Shown here piece by piece: positions 1-8,412 of a DNA stretch of 64,000 nucleotides. A program made the position numbers and the translations under genes. The stretch covers positions 5,270,001 through 5,334,000 of the forward strand of contig NZ_CP139447.1 in the NCBI RefSeq assembly GCF_047121295.1, given 5' to 3'. This DNA comes from Longispora sp047121295 (lineage in GTDB: Bacteria; Actinomycetota; Actinomycetes; Mycobacteriales; Micromonosporaceae). How positions within the stretch are numbered: the stretch's first letter is position 1; each line of letters begins with the position of its first letter. The notes under the pieces are model-generated. The model saw nothing but the letters and a program-made list of their open reading frames with translations, had not been told where the DNA came from and did not search any database.

Positions 1-1378
1 GCTTCACCCGGCTGATCGACGCCGTGGCGCCCAGGTCGACGCGCAGCCACTGCGGGTCGACGCCCTCCTTGCTGGCCCACCGGGCCCCGGTGAGCGCGCC
101 GTCGAACGCCGCGCCGGCCGGGTAGCTCGACGACTCCACCGAGGAGGCGGTCGCCGGTTTGCCCTGCGACAGCAGGACCGGGGTGCCGCCGGTGCCGGCG
201 ACCGTCAGCGCGTAGCCGGCCGCGTGGCTGGCCGACGCGGCCGTGCCGGTGACGGTGACCGTGCCGGACGTGGCCGACGCCGTGGTCGCCACGGTCATGG
301 TCGCCGTCCCGCCGGCCGGTACCGATGCCGGGCTGAAGGTCACTGTCACGCCGGCCGGGGCCCCGGTGGCCGACAGGGTCACCGTCTCCGCCGTCCCGGA
401 CACCACCGAGGTGGACACCGTCGAGGTCACCGAGCCGCCGGCGGTCACCGAGCCGGCCGCAGGGCTCAGGCCGAGGGCGAAGTCGTTGGTGGCCGGGCCG
501 GAGCGGGTGAACACCCACTGGCTCGCGCTGCCCGAACAGCTGCCGGCGGTCACGGTGCCGCTGGACTCCCGGAAGCACTTGGAACCGGTCTGCATGTCCG
601 AGATCGTGAGGTTCGGATTGACCGACCACTGCTGGGTCGGCCCGCCGGTGCAGGTGGCCAGCACGACCTTGCCGATGGAGTTGGCCGCGCACAGGTCACG
701 CATCTGCATGAACGCGCCGTGGAAGGTGAACTGCTGGGTGGGGCCCCCAGTACACGGTGCGGTCTTGAAGGCGTTGGACGGCGCGTCCATGCACATCCCC
801 GTCGACACGTTCCTGTACTGCCCGACCGACGTGTTCGGCTGCGCCCCGCCGTAGCACGCGCCGGTGGAGGTGTTGAAGATCGGCGTCGGGTCGTACGCCT
901 CGTCGGCGCCCGGGTTGACCACCACCGGCTCCATCGTCGGCGTGTTGTCGGCGTTGTAGTGGGTGAGCGCGTCCTCGCAGTCGATGGCGTTCATGGCGTT
1001 GCCGCCCTTGCCGCCGAGCCACAGGTCGATGTGCCGCAGGTTGGGGCCGCCGTTGGGTCCGTGGCCGCTCCAGTCTGCCGAGCACTCCTGGCAAGAGTCC
1101 TCCATGATGAAGTACTTGCGGACCCTGGGCACCCAGACCCGGGTGCCGGGCGCGAGCTCCGAGCTGGACGTGGCGAACGTGATCGGGTCGGCGTAGGTGC
1201 CCTTGCCGCCGGCCGTGCTGTGCAGCTGCGGGTACTCGATGTCCCCGCCGGGCGGGGTGTTGTCCCACCAGCCGTAGAAGGTGAGGAAGGTCTGCTGCGT
1301 CGTGGCGGCGTGCGCCGGGGTGCCGATCAGCAGGCTGGCCAGCAGGGCCAGCAGGATGAGCCAGGGTGCGCGCTTCAT
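1..1378 (-). CDS. Secreted ricin-B-lectin/discoidin protein, C-terminus cut by window edge
   Basis: Reads leftward from ATG 1378 behind GGAGG (1383-1387) and runs off the window, so at least 459 residues. Signal peptide residues 1-22 (charged start, Leu-rich core, Ala-x-Ala end). Residues 23-150 hold an unrecognised domain with a conserved-looking Cys pair (EDSCQEC) that resembles double-psi-barrel wall proteins only loosely. Residues about 180-300 contain ricin-type QxF/QxW signatures (TQQFTF, TQQWSV). An Ig-like Ser/Thr-Val-rich segment follows, then the start of an F5/8 type C (discoidin) domain at the edge (PATASSVESSSYPAGAAFDG). Likely an extracellular carbohydrate-binding or carbohydrate-active protein; the catalytic role, if any, is not visible. 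Confidence 0.8.
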   Translation of the reverse strand, partial: MKRAPWLILLALLASLLIGTPAHAATTQQTFLTFYGWWDNTPPGGDIEYPQLHSTAGGKGTYADPITFATSSSELAPGTRVWVPRVRKYFIMEDSCQECSADWSGHGPNGGPNLRHIDLWLGGKGGNAMNAIDCEDALTHYNADNTPTMEPVVVNPGADEAYDPTPIFNTSTGACYGGAQPNTSVGQYRNVSTGMCMDAPSNAFKTAPCTGGPTQQFTFHGAFMQMRDLCAANSIGKVVLATCTGGPTQQWSVNPNLTISDMQTGSKCFRESSGTVTAGSCSGSASQWVFTRSGPATNDFALGLSPAAGSVTAGGSVTSTVSTSVVSGTAETVTLSATGAPAGVTVTFSPASVPAGGTATMTVATTASATSGTVTVTGTAASASHAAGYALTVAGTGGTPVLLSQGKPATASSVESSSYPAGAAFDGALTGARWASKEGVDPQWLRVDLGATASISRVK

Positions 1379-1451
1379 GGGGGCCTCCGTGCGCGGGCGA
1401 GGGGTGTCGATGGCAGCGTCGGCCCGCTCGTACCCCGGAGTCAAGAGATCT

Positions 1452-1466
1452 GACAGGAAACCTGAC
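1452..1466. promoter_or_regulatory. Near-palindrome upstream of secreted protein gene
   Basis: GACAGG-AAA-CCTGAC, an imperfect inverted repeat (5 of 6 pairs) about 75 bp upstream of the ATG at 1378. It is AT-richer than its surroundings and lies where a promoter for the leftward gene would be. A repressor site is inferred; no protein is assigned. Confidence 0.35.
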
Positions 1467-1473
1467 TATCAAT

Positions 1474-1503
1474 CCGTGGGGCGGAAAGGTTTCCGCCCCA
1501 CGG
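1474..1503. terminator. Perfect 14-bp hairpin after epoxide hydrolase
   Basis: CCGTGGGGCGGAAA, two bases, then its exact complement. It starts 6 bp past the stop codon of the leftward hydrolase gene (1509). There is no U-tract, as usual for high-G+C actinobacterial terminators. Confidence 0.75.
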
Positions 1504-1508
1504 AAGCG

Positions 1509-2642
1509 CTACCGCAGGCCGCGGAAGAAGGCGCGGAGGTCGTCGACCAGGACGTCCGGCACGTCGTGCGCGGCGAAGTGGCCGCCGACGTCGTAGACGT
1601 TCCACTGGACGATGTTGTGGTGGTCGCGCTCGGCGAACGGCCGGATCGACTGGAAGTCGTTCTTGAAGTTGGCCAGGCCCAGCGGGAACGTGGTCGGCTC
1701 CGTCGGCCGGTCCGTGGCGTGCGCGTCCTCGTAGTAGAACCGGGCGCTGGACGCCGCCGTGTTGGTCAGCCAGTAGATCATCACGTTCGTGAGGATGTAG
1801 TCGCGGCTGACCGCGTCGCCGAAGAGCTGGGCGCTCCAGGCGAGCTGGCCCACCGGGGAGTCGGCGAGGGCGTGCGCCAGGGTCTGCGGGGCCTGGGACT
1901 GGAGCTTGTCGTAGGCGCCCATGTTCTCGTAGAACCACCGCAGGAACGCGACCTTCCCGCTGTCCTCCTCGGACAGCTTCTCCAGCTCCGCCGGGTCGCC
2001 CGACGGGAAGGAGAAGATCTGCGTCACGTGTACGCCGAGCACGTGCTCGCCGTCGTGCCGGCCGACCTCCGGCGAGATCAGCGACCCGCCGTCGTTGCCG
2101 TGCACCGCGTACCGGTCGTAGCCGAGCCGGGCCATCAGGGTCGCCCACGCCCGCGCCACCCGGTACCGGTTCCAGCCCCGCTCCGTGGTCGGACCGGAGA
2201 AGCCGAAGCCGGGCACCGACGGGATGACCAGGTGGAACGCGTCGGCCGGGTCGCCGCCGTGCGCCCGGGGGTCGGTCAGCGGCCCGATCACGTCGAGGTA
2301 CTCGGCCACCGTCGTCGGCCAGCCGTGCGTCAGGATCAGCGGGGTCGCGTCCGGCTCGAGCGAGCGCACGTGCAGGAAGTGCACGTTCTGGCCGTCGATC
2401 TCCGTGGTGAACTGCGGGTGGGCGTTCAGCCGGGCCTCGGCCGCGCGCCAGTCGAACCCGTCGCGCCAGTACTCCACGAGGGACTTCACGGAGTCCAGGG
2501 AGACCCCGTAGTCGCCGCCGACGCCCGGCAGTTCGTTCGTCCACCGGGTCCGCCCGAGCCGGAAGGCCAGCTCGTCGAGGTCGGCCTGCGCGATGTCGAT
2601 CCGGAAGGGGCGGATGTCGTTGTTCTGCGTCATGAGAACCAC
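1509..2642 (-). CDS. EPHX1-type epoxide hydrolase (alpha/beta-hydrolase fold)
   Basis: 377 residues, full length for the microsomal-type epoxide hydrolase family. The N-terminal EHN lid domain (about 1-110) precedes the hydrolase core. HGWP at about residue 105 is the oxyanion-hole motif, the Asp in GNDGG the likely nucleophile, and GGHFAAHD near the C-terminus carries the catalytic His. Such enzymes open epoxides to diols in the cytosol. Starts are GTG 2642 or ATG 2633; a TAATAG box at 2652-2657 places transcription start almost on the GTG, so a leaderless message is plausible. Divergent from a WYL regulator across a short operator-containing gap, which suggests local control. Confidence 0.88.
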   Translation of the reverse strand: MVLMTQNNDIRPFRIDIAQADLDELAFRLGRTRWTNELPGVGGDYGVSLDSVKSLVEYWRDGFDWRAAEARLNAHPQFTTEIDGQNVHFLHVRSLEPDATPLILTHGWPTTVAEYLDVIGPLTDPRAHGGDPADAFHLVIPSVPGFGFSGPTTERGWNRYRVARAWATLMARLGYDRYAVHGNDGGSLISPEVGRHDGEHVLGVHVTQIFSFPSGDPAELEKLSEEDSGKVAFLRWFYENMGAYDKLQSQAPQTLAHALADSPVGQLAWSAQLFGDAVSRDYILTNVMIYWLTNTAASSARFYYEDAHATDRPTEPTTFPLGLANFKNDFQSIRPFAERDHHNIVQWNVYDVGGHFAAHDVPDVLVDDLRAFFRGLR

Positions 2643-2651
2643 GATAGGAGG

Positions 2652-2679
2652 CTATTAGGAAGACTTCGTTCCTAGTTAG
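2652..2679. promoter_or_regulatory. Operator candidate between epoxide hydrolase and WYL regulator
   Basis: TAGGAA, 7 bp, TTCCTA is a perfect inverted repeat (2656-2661 and 2669-2674) with outer CTA/TAG arms (2652-2654, 2677-2679). It fills the 50-bp gap between two divergent start codons and overlaps the putative -10 boxes of both. It is probably bound by the adjacent WYL protein; that is inference. Confidence 0.55.
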
Positions 2680-2696
2680 CGGGCAGACTGGTGGGC

Positions 2697-3656
2697 ATGT
2701 TGGAAACCTCGGCGCGGCTGCTGCGCCTGCTCTCCCTCCTGCAGACGACCCGGGACTGGACCGGCGCCGAGCTGGCCGACCGGCTCGCGGTGAGCACCCG
2801 GACCGTCCGCAACGACGTGGAACGCCTGCGCACCCTCGGCTATCCGGTGCACGCGACCCGGGGCGCGGTCGGCGGGTACCGACTGGGCGCCGGTGCGGCG
2901 CTGCCGCCCCTGCTGCTCGACGACGAGGAGGCCGTCGCGGTCACGGTGGGCCTGCGCACGGCGGCCGGTGGTTCGATCGCCGGCATCGAGGAGGCGTCGC
3001 TGCGCGCGCTCGCCAAGCTCGAACAGGTGCTGCCGTCCCGGCTGCGGCGGCGGGTGAACGCGGTGGCGGCGTACACGGTGCGGGTGCCCGACGGCGGCAC
3101 CAGCCCCACGGTGGACTCCGAGGTGCTCGGCACGCTCGCGGCGCTGTGCCGGGACCATGAACGGCTCCGGTTCGACTACCGCGACCACTCCGGCGCGTCC
3201 ACGGTGCGGACCGTGGAGCCGTACCGGCTGGTCAACTGGGGCCGGCGCTGGTATCTCGTCGCCTGGGACACCGAGCGCGCCGACTGGCGGACGTTCCGGG
3301 TCGACCGGCTCACCCCGCGGATCCCGACCGGGCCCCGCTTCGCGCCCCGCGAGCTGCCGGACGCCGACGTGGCCGCGTACGTGTCCCGCCGGGTGTCGGC
3401 GGCCGCGTGGCGGTACCGGGCCCGGGTGCTCGTCCGCGCCCCCGCCGACGTGGTCGCCGAGCGGATCACGGCGGCGGTCGGGACGGTGGAGGTGGTCGAC
3501 GCGGACACGTGCGTGCTGGACACCGGGGCCGACGCGGTGGAGACGCTCGGGGTGTATCTCGGGATGCTGGGGGTGGACTTCGAGGTGGACGGGCCACCGG
3601 AGCTGGTGGCCCACCTGCGCGAACTCGCCGGCCGCTACGGCCGGGCGACCGGGTGA
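2697..3656 (+). CDS. HTH/WYL-domain transcriptional regulator
   Basis: 319 residues from ATG 2697 (GTG 2691 is possible). An N-terminal winged HTH of the HTH_11/DeoR type occupies residues 1-60 (WTGAELADRLAVSTRTVRND), and a WYL domain lies at about 135-215 (YRLVNWGRRWYLVAWD). A C-terminal WCX-like extension ends the protein. WYL domains bind nucleotide or small-molecule ligands and regulate neighbouring genes. The gene is divergent from the epoxide hydrolase with the palindrome between them, the usual layout for an autoregulated local repressor or activator. Confidence 0.88.
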   Translation: MLETSARLLRLLSLLQTTRDWTGAELADRLAVSTRTVRNDVERLRTLGYPVHATRGAVGGYRLGAGAALPPLLLDDEEAVAVTVGLRTAAGGSIAGIEEASLRALAKLEQVLPSRLRRRVNAVAAYTVRVPDGGTSPTVDSEVLGTLAALCRDHERLRFDYRDHSGASTVRTVEPYRLVNWGRRWYLVAWDTERADWRTFRVDRLTPRIPTGPRFAPRELPDADVAAYVSRRVSAAAWRYRARVLVRAPADVVAERITAAVGTVEVVDADTCVLDTGADAVETLGVYLGMLGVDFEVDGPPELVAHLRELAGRYGRATG

Positions 3657-3668
3657 GCCGACCCGTCC

Positions 3669-3694
3669 CCCGGCCGGGGCCGTCCCCGGCCGGG
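3669..3694. terminator. Perfect 11-bp hairpin between convergent genes
   Basis: CCCGGCCGGGG, loop CCGT, then its complement, 12 bp after the WYL gene stop and about 55 bp before the stop of the leftward permease. It can serve both directions. Confidence 0.65.
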
Positions 3695-3747
3695 TGGGTG
3701 GCCGGCCGGGGCTGGTCGGCCGCGCGCACCCGGGAGGCCCGGGCGGG

Positions 3748-5724
3748 TCAGCCGCCGACGTGGATGCCCGGCCGGCGGTCCGGCACCCGCTCCACCGAGC
3801 GGATGATCTCCCGCACCACCGGGGCCGTGTCCCCGCGCCCCAGGATCAGGTAGCGGAACAGGTGGCCGAGCGGGTTGCCCTCGGCCCACTCGAAGTAGCA
3901 GTGCGGCCGGACCCCGGTCGCGTCGCGCAGGGCGAGCAGGATCGCGGCGATCGCGTTCGGGGCGGCGGCGCTGCGGGCGCGCAGGATCCGGTACCCGTCG
4001 ACCTCGACGCCCTCCACCGAGAGCACGTCGCTGAACTCCGACGGGTCGGAGATGTCGATCTCCAGGAAGAGCACGTCGGCGTTGCCGGGCACCGGGTTCA
4101 TGCCCCGCTGCGCGGCCTCCTTCTCCGAGTACTCCGCGTGGTCGCCGGCCTGCCGCCGGTTCGCGATCAGGTTCAGCGCCCCGTCGAACGCGATCGAGTC
4201 GGTGACGAAGCCCCGGGCGGCGTCGTCGAACTCGATCCGGTCGGCGCGCAGCTCCGTGGTCCGCGACACCCGGGAGATCAACGAGACGAGGATGATGCCG
4301 GCGATGAACACCGCCGAGATCGCGATGCCGTCGGGCTTCTCGATCACGTTGGCGACCAGCGCGTACAGCAGCACGAGGGTCAGGACACCGAAGCCGGCCG
4401 TGGCCACGTGCTGCCTGCGGCGGACCGCGCTGATCGTCACGGCCACGGCCCCGGACACCATCATGGCCAGGATGCCGGTCGCGTACGCCCCGGCCTGCGC
4501 GTTGACGTCCGCGTCGAACGCGATGGTGATCCCGACGCTGATCAGGGTGTACACGATGACGACCGGCCGGACGGCGCGCCCCCACTCGGGCGCCATGCCG
4601 TAGGCGGGCAGGTAGCGGGGCACGATGTTGATCAGGCCGGCCATCGCGGAGGCGCCGGCGAACCACAGGATCAGGATGCTGCTGATGTCGTACACCGTGC
4701 CGAAGGCGTTGCCCAGCAGCTCGTGCGCCAGGTAGGCCAGGGCCCGGCCGCTGGCCTTCCCGCCCTCCTTGAACTCGTCGGCCGGGATCAGCACCGTGGT
4801 GAGGAAGCTCGTCACGATGAGGTACACGCTCATGATCAACGCGGCGACGGTCAGCAGCTTGCGGGTGTTGCGGATCCGCGACGCGAGCCGCTGGGCGGTG
4901 CTCTGCCCGTCGGCGGCGACCAGCGGCATCATGCTCACCCCGGTCTCGAAGCCCGACAGGCCCAGCACGAGCAGCGGGAACGCGATCACAGCCGGCCCGA
5001 CGAGGCCGCCGAACCCGCCCCGGCCGGCGGTGAGCGCGTCGGTCCACGCGGAGAACGTGTGCGGGTGGCCGACCATCTCGACCACGCCGGCGACGGCGAC
5101 GGCGGCGTTGAGCAGCAGGTACACCCCGACGAGCGGGATGGCGACCGCGACGGCCTCGTTGAAGCCGAGCAGGAACACCCCGCCGAGGATCAGCAGCAGG
5201 ACCACGGTGATGAGTACGGCGTGCCCGTGCAGGAAGCCCGGAAGATAGGGATTCTCCAGCATGTGTACCGAAGCGTCCGCCGAGGACAGCGTGATCGTGA
5301 TGATCCACGACGTCGCGACGAACCCGAGCAGCACGAGCACGAACACCTTGCCCCGCCAGAACGGCAGCAGGTTCTCCAGCATGGCCACCGAGCCCTGGCC
5401 GTGCGGGCTCTCCTTCGCCACCCTGCGGTACATCGGGAGCATTCCCAGCAGGGTCAGCGCCACGATCAGCAGCGTCGCGAGCGGGGACAGCGCGCCGGCG
5501 GCGAGCGCGGCGATGCCGGGCAGGTAGGACAGGGTCGAGAAGTAGTCCACCCCCGTCAGGCACATCACCTTCCACCACGCCTGGGGCGGGGTGTGTGCCT
5601 CGCCGGACTCCGGGCCGACCGGGTGCACCCGGTTGCGCAGCAGCCAGCGGACCAGACCGTTCGCCGGCTCGGCCGGTCGCACGGGACTCGGGACGCGCGC
5701 CGGGACGGCGTACTCGGTGCTCAT
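3748..5724 (-). CDS. APC-superfamily amino acid/cation permease with cytosolic C-terminal domain
   Basis: 658 residues from ATG 5724. About 12 hydrophobic segments lie between residues 60 and 490, beginning with a conserved-looking entry (GVDYFSTLSYLPGIAALAAG) and containing a GxSGFETGV segment typical of APC transporters. The last 165 residues are soluble and hydrophilic (ELRADRIEFDD onward), probably a regulatory cytosolic domain. Substrate is unknown; relatives are annotated as amino acid permeases. It stands alone, with convergent and divergent neighbours. A long frame on the other strand across this gene is a codon-bias shadow. Confidence 0.82.
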   Translation of the reverse strand: MSTEYAVPARVPSPVRPAEPANGLVRWLLRNRVHPVGPESGEAHTPPQAWWKVMCLTGVDYFSTLSYLPGIAALAAGALSPLATLLIVALTLLGMLPMYRRVAKESPHGQGSVAMLENLLPFWRGKVFVLVLLGFVATSWIITITLSSADASVHMLENPYLPGFLHGHAVLITVVLLLILGGVFLLGFNEAVAVAIPLVGVYLLLNAAVAVAGVVEMVGHPHTFSAWTDALTAGRGGFGGLVGPAVIAFPLLVLGLSGFETGVSMMPLVAADGQSTAQRLASRIRNTRKLLTVAALIMSVYLIVTSFLTTVLIPADEFKEGGKASGRALAYLAHELLGNAFGTVYDISSILILWFAGASAMAGLINIVPRYLPAYGMAPEWGRAVRPVVIVYTLISVGITIAFDADVNAQAGAYATGILAMMVSGAVAVTISAVRRRQHVATAGFGVLTLVLLYALVANVIEKPDGIAISAVFIAGIILVSLISRVSRTTELRADRIEFDDAARGFVTDSIAFDGALNLIANRRQAGDHAEYSEKEAAQRGMNPVPGNADVLFLEIDISDPSEFSDVLSVEGVEVDGYRILRARSAAAPNAIAAILLALRDATGVRPHCYFEWAEGNPLGHLFRYLILGRGDTAPVVREIIRSVERVPDRRPGIHVGG

Positions 5725-5852
5725 GTGCCTCTTCCTCTTCGGGATCTGCGGGACGCAGTGAATCAGGATGCACGATCTGTCCCCGCGACGGGGCCCGGAG
5801 CACAGTCTTCCGCGTCACACCGGTCCCCGCGCGCGGGTCTAGGCTGGACACC

Positions 5853-7022
5853 ATGATCATCAGGTCTGTGTCCCCCGAGGAGCGGCCGGCCGTGACGCTG
5901 CCGCTCCAGCAGTACGCGTTCTCCGCGACCCCGGGTCCCGGATTCCCCTACGATCCGCGCTACCACGGCGAGAACGCCGTGCTGGCCGCCTTCGACGGCG
6001 AGCGGGCGCTGGCCTGCGCCAGCCGGATCCCGATGACCCAGAACGTCCGGGGCCGGGTGCTGGCGATGGCCGGCGTCGCCGGGGTGGCCGCCGCGCCCGA
6101 CGCGCGCCGGGGCGGCCACGTGCGCGCCCTGCTGGACCGGCAGCTCGCCGACGCCGTGGCGAAGGGCTTCGCCGTCAGCGCGCTGTACCCGTTCCGCACC
6201 TCGTTCTACGAGCGGTTCGGCTACGTCGGCCTGCCCGAGCCGGCCCGGGTCACCATCGACCCGGCGAGCCTGGCCCCGCTGCTGCGCGCCGACCTGCCGG
6301 GCGAGGTCACCTGGCACCCGATCGCCGACGCGTACGACGACGTGCGCGCCCTGCACACCCGCCTGCAGCGCACCACGCACGGGGTGGCGATGCGTCCGGC
6401 CGGCAACGCGGCGTGGGCCCGCGACGCCAACGAGTCGTGGGCGGCCGTCGCCCGGGTGGCCGGCGAGGTGGTCGGCGCGCTCGTGTACAAGATCACCGGG
6501 CACCACGGCGAGCTGGCCGGCGGCCCGCTGCTGGCCGTCGACCCGCACGCCCGGGCGCTCCTGCTCGGCTTCGCCGCCCGGCACGTCGACCAGATCGACA
6601 CGGTGACCCTCACCCCGCACCCGGCCGACCGTCCCGAGCTGTGGTCGACCGACATCGCGGTGACGTCCGCCGTCCGGTCCACCCCGACCGACGTGTTCGC
6701 CCCGATGGCCCGGGTGCTGTCGGTGCCGGGGCTCGCGGGGATCGACGTGGGGACCGGCGAGGTCACGGTGGGCGTCGAAGACCCCTTGACCGGGGGTACC
6801 TGGCGGCTGCGCTCCGACGGCGGCACCCTGGCCGTGGCGGCGTCCGACGCCGAACCGGAGGCGGTGCTGACCGGGCACGGGCTGTCAGCGCTGGTCTACG
6901 GCGTGCTGGACCCGGCGGAGCTGCCGGTGCGGGGCTTCGCGCCGTCGCTGCCGGGCCCGGTCGCCGAGCGGCTGCGGGCGCTGTTCCCGGCGGTGACGCC
7001 GTGGCTGGTGGAGGCGTTCTGA
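5853..7022 (+). CDS. Eis-like GNAT N-acetyltransferase with SCP2-like C-terminus
   Basis: 389 residues from ATG 5853. The first GNAT domain has the acetyl-CoA loop AAAPDARRGGHVRALL near residue 80; a second degenerate GNAT domain and a sterol-carrier-like C-terminal domain follow, ending in a terminal Phe (WLVEAF). This tripartite layout and length match the Eis family, whose members acetylate amines on aminoglycosides, peptides or polyamines, using the terminal carboxylate in catalysis. The substrate here is unknown. It is a single gene with no evident partner. Confidence 0.88.
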   Translation: MIIRSVSPEERPAVTLPLQQYAFSATPGPGFPYDPRYHGENAVLAAFDGERALACASRIPMTQNVRGRVLAMAGVAGVAAAPDARRGGHVRALLDRQLADAVAKGFAVSALYPFRTSFYERFGYVGLPEPARVTIDPASLAPLLRADLPGEVTWHPIADAYDDVRALHTRLQRTTHGVAMRPAGNAAWARDANESWAAVARVAGEVVGALVYKITGHHGELAGGPLLAVDPHARALLLGFAARHVDQIDTVTLTPHPADRPELWSTDIAVTSAVRSTPTDVFAPMARVLSVPGLAGIDVGTGEVTVGVEDPLTGGTWRLRSDGGTLAVAASDAEPEAVLTGHGLSALVYGVLDPAELPVRGFAPSLPGPVAERLRALFPAVTPWLVEAF

Positions 7023-7213
7023 GCTGACTCACGGGCGCGGGACGGCGTCGGCACGACGGTTCCGGCCCGGCGGCCCGGCCTCCGCGAGGCACTCCCGGCC
7101 CGGCGCCGGCCCCGGCATGGCGGGCCCCACCCGGCGTGGCGTGGGTCGGCCCGCGTGGCCCGGCCCGGCGTGGCCGGCATGCCGTGGCGTGGGCCGGCCC
7201 AGCGTGGCCCGGG

Positions 7214-7286
7214 CCGGCGTGGCGTGGGCCAGCGTGGGCCGGCGTGGCGTGGGCCAGCGTGGGCCGGCGTGGCGTGGGTCGGCGGG
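7214..7286. repeat. 25-bp tandem repeat, about three copies, with degenerate flanks
   Basis: Two identical 25-bp units (7214-7238 and 7239-7263) and a 23-bp partial third (7264-7286), each made of GGCGTGGCGTGGG and CCAGCGTGGG blocks. Degenerate copies extend left to about 7117. The array fills most of the 300 bp between the acetyltransferase and the DUF2127 gene and ends about 35 bp before that gene's start. No gene is seen inside it. Confidence 0.8.
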
Positions 7287-7321
7287 CCGGGTGTTGGCGT
7301 GGGCAGGGCACACTTGTTCCC

Positions 7322-8113
7322 GTGGACTGGAACCTGCGCTCCTGTGGCCGTAAGGGCCACGAGACCTATGCTCCCGACGAGCCCGAGCTGCGCGCCCGGC
7401 TGCACGTCGACACGCCCGTCGGGGAGGCCTGGCGGTGCCTGCGGTGCGGCACCTTCGTGCCCGGGGAACCGCGCCGGTCCGGGCCTGCCGACGACGCCCC
7501 GATCGTGATGCGCGGGCGGGCGCTGCGGGACGCCGTGGTGCTCCGGCTGTTGGCCGTCGAGCGGTTCCTGAAGGGCCTGCTGGTCCTCGCCGGGGCGTAC
7601 GGGGTGTGGCGGTTCCGGGCCGACCGGGACGCGTTGCAGCGGGCGTACCACGAGAATCTGCCCCTGCTCGAGCCGTTGGCCGAGAAGTTCCACTGGGGGC
7701 TGAAGGACTCCTCGATCGTGCACACCATCGAGAAGGTGTTCGCGTTCGGCGGCACGACGCTGCTGTGGATCGCTGCCGGCCTGATCCTGTACGGCTCGCT
7801 GCAGCTCATCGAGGGCGTCGGCCTGTGGCTGCTGAAGCGCTGGGGCGAGTACTTCGCCGTGGTCGCCACCTCGCTGTTCATCCCGATCGAGATCTACGAG
7901 CTCACCGAGCGGGTCACCTGGGTGCGGATCGGCGCGCTGGTCATCAACATCGCGGCGGTGCTGTACATCCTGCTCGGCAAGCGGCTGTTCGGGCTGCGCG
8001 GCGGCCGGGCGGCGCACGAGGCCGAGCGGCACGAGACGAGCCTGCTGGAGGTCGAGGACGCGACGAGCGCCCGCGACGTGGCGCACCCGGTCCGGCCGGC
8101 GGCGCACGGCTAG
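7322..8113 (+). CDS. DUF2127-type membrane protein with N-terminal zinc-ribbon-like motif
   Basis: 263 residues from GTG 7322, chosen because upstream codons only translate the tandem repeat. Residues Cys8, His13, Cys39 and Cys42 (CGRKGH, CLRC) could hold one zinc. Four hydrophobic segments follow between about 80 and 225 (VVLRLLAVERFLKGLLVLAG, LLWIAAGLILYGSLQLIEG, YFAVVATSLFIPIEIYEL, LVINIAAVLYILLGKRLF), the pattern of DUF2127. Function is unknown. No clear Shine-Dalgarno precedes the start. A strong hairpin follows the stop. Confidence 0.75.
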   Translation: MDWNLRSCGRKGHETYAPDEPELRARLHVDTPVGEAWRCLRCGTFVPGEPRRSGPADDAPIVMRGRALRDAVVLRLLAVERFLKGLLVLAGAYGVWRFRADRDALQRAYHENLPLLEPLAEKFHWGLKDSSIVHTIEKVFAFGGTTLLWIAAGLILYGSLQLIEGVGLWLLKRWGEYFAVVATSLFIPIEIYELTERVTWVRIGALVINIAAVLYILLGKRLFGLRGGRAAHEAERHETSLLEVEDATSARDVAHPVRPAAHG

Positions 8114-8146
8114 GCATCCCGGGCGCCGGGCGCGTCCACAGTCCGT

Positions 8147-8181
8147 CGACGGCGGCGGCCCCACCCGGGCCGCCGCCGTCG
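8147..8181. terminator. Perfect 14-bp hairpin after DUF2127 gene
   Basis: CGACGGCGGCGGCC, 7-base loop, exact complement, 33 bp after the stop at 8113. The remaining gap to 8412 holds only the presumed subtilase promoter region; nothing else was recognised. Confidence 0.75.
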
Positions 8182-8412
8182 CCGTGCGGGTCCACCGGGC
8201 CCGCGCCACGCCACACGGAACACGGCGCCACATCGGGCCGCCGGTCGCGGTGCGCGACGACAGCACCCCGGACGGTCCCCGGGACCCTCGCGTTGTCCCT
8301 ACTGACACCCCTCGATCCCCCTGTCGGCCGCCCCGTCCTTCCTACGCTCCGGGGACGGCCGGACACACAGCCGTGTCCGGCCGGCCACCCCTCTGACAGG
8401 CGAGGACACCTC

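Noticed and set aside
3157..5856. 899-codon open frame on the + strand across the permease gene
   Set aside because: Antisense shadow caused by extreme G+C at third positions; product is low-complexity Arg/Gly/Asp/His and the minus-strand permease is clearly real.
7117..7310. CRISPR array
   Set aside because: Units are directly adjacent with no spacers, and no cas genes are present.
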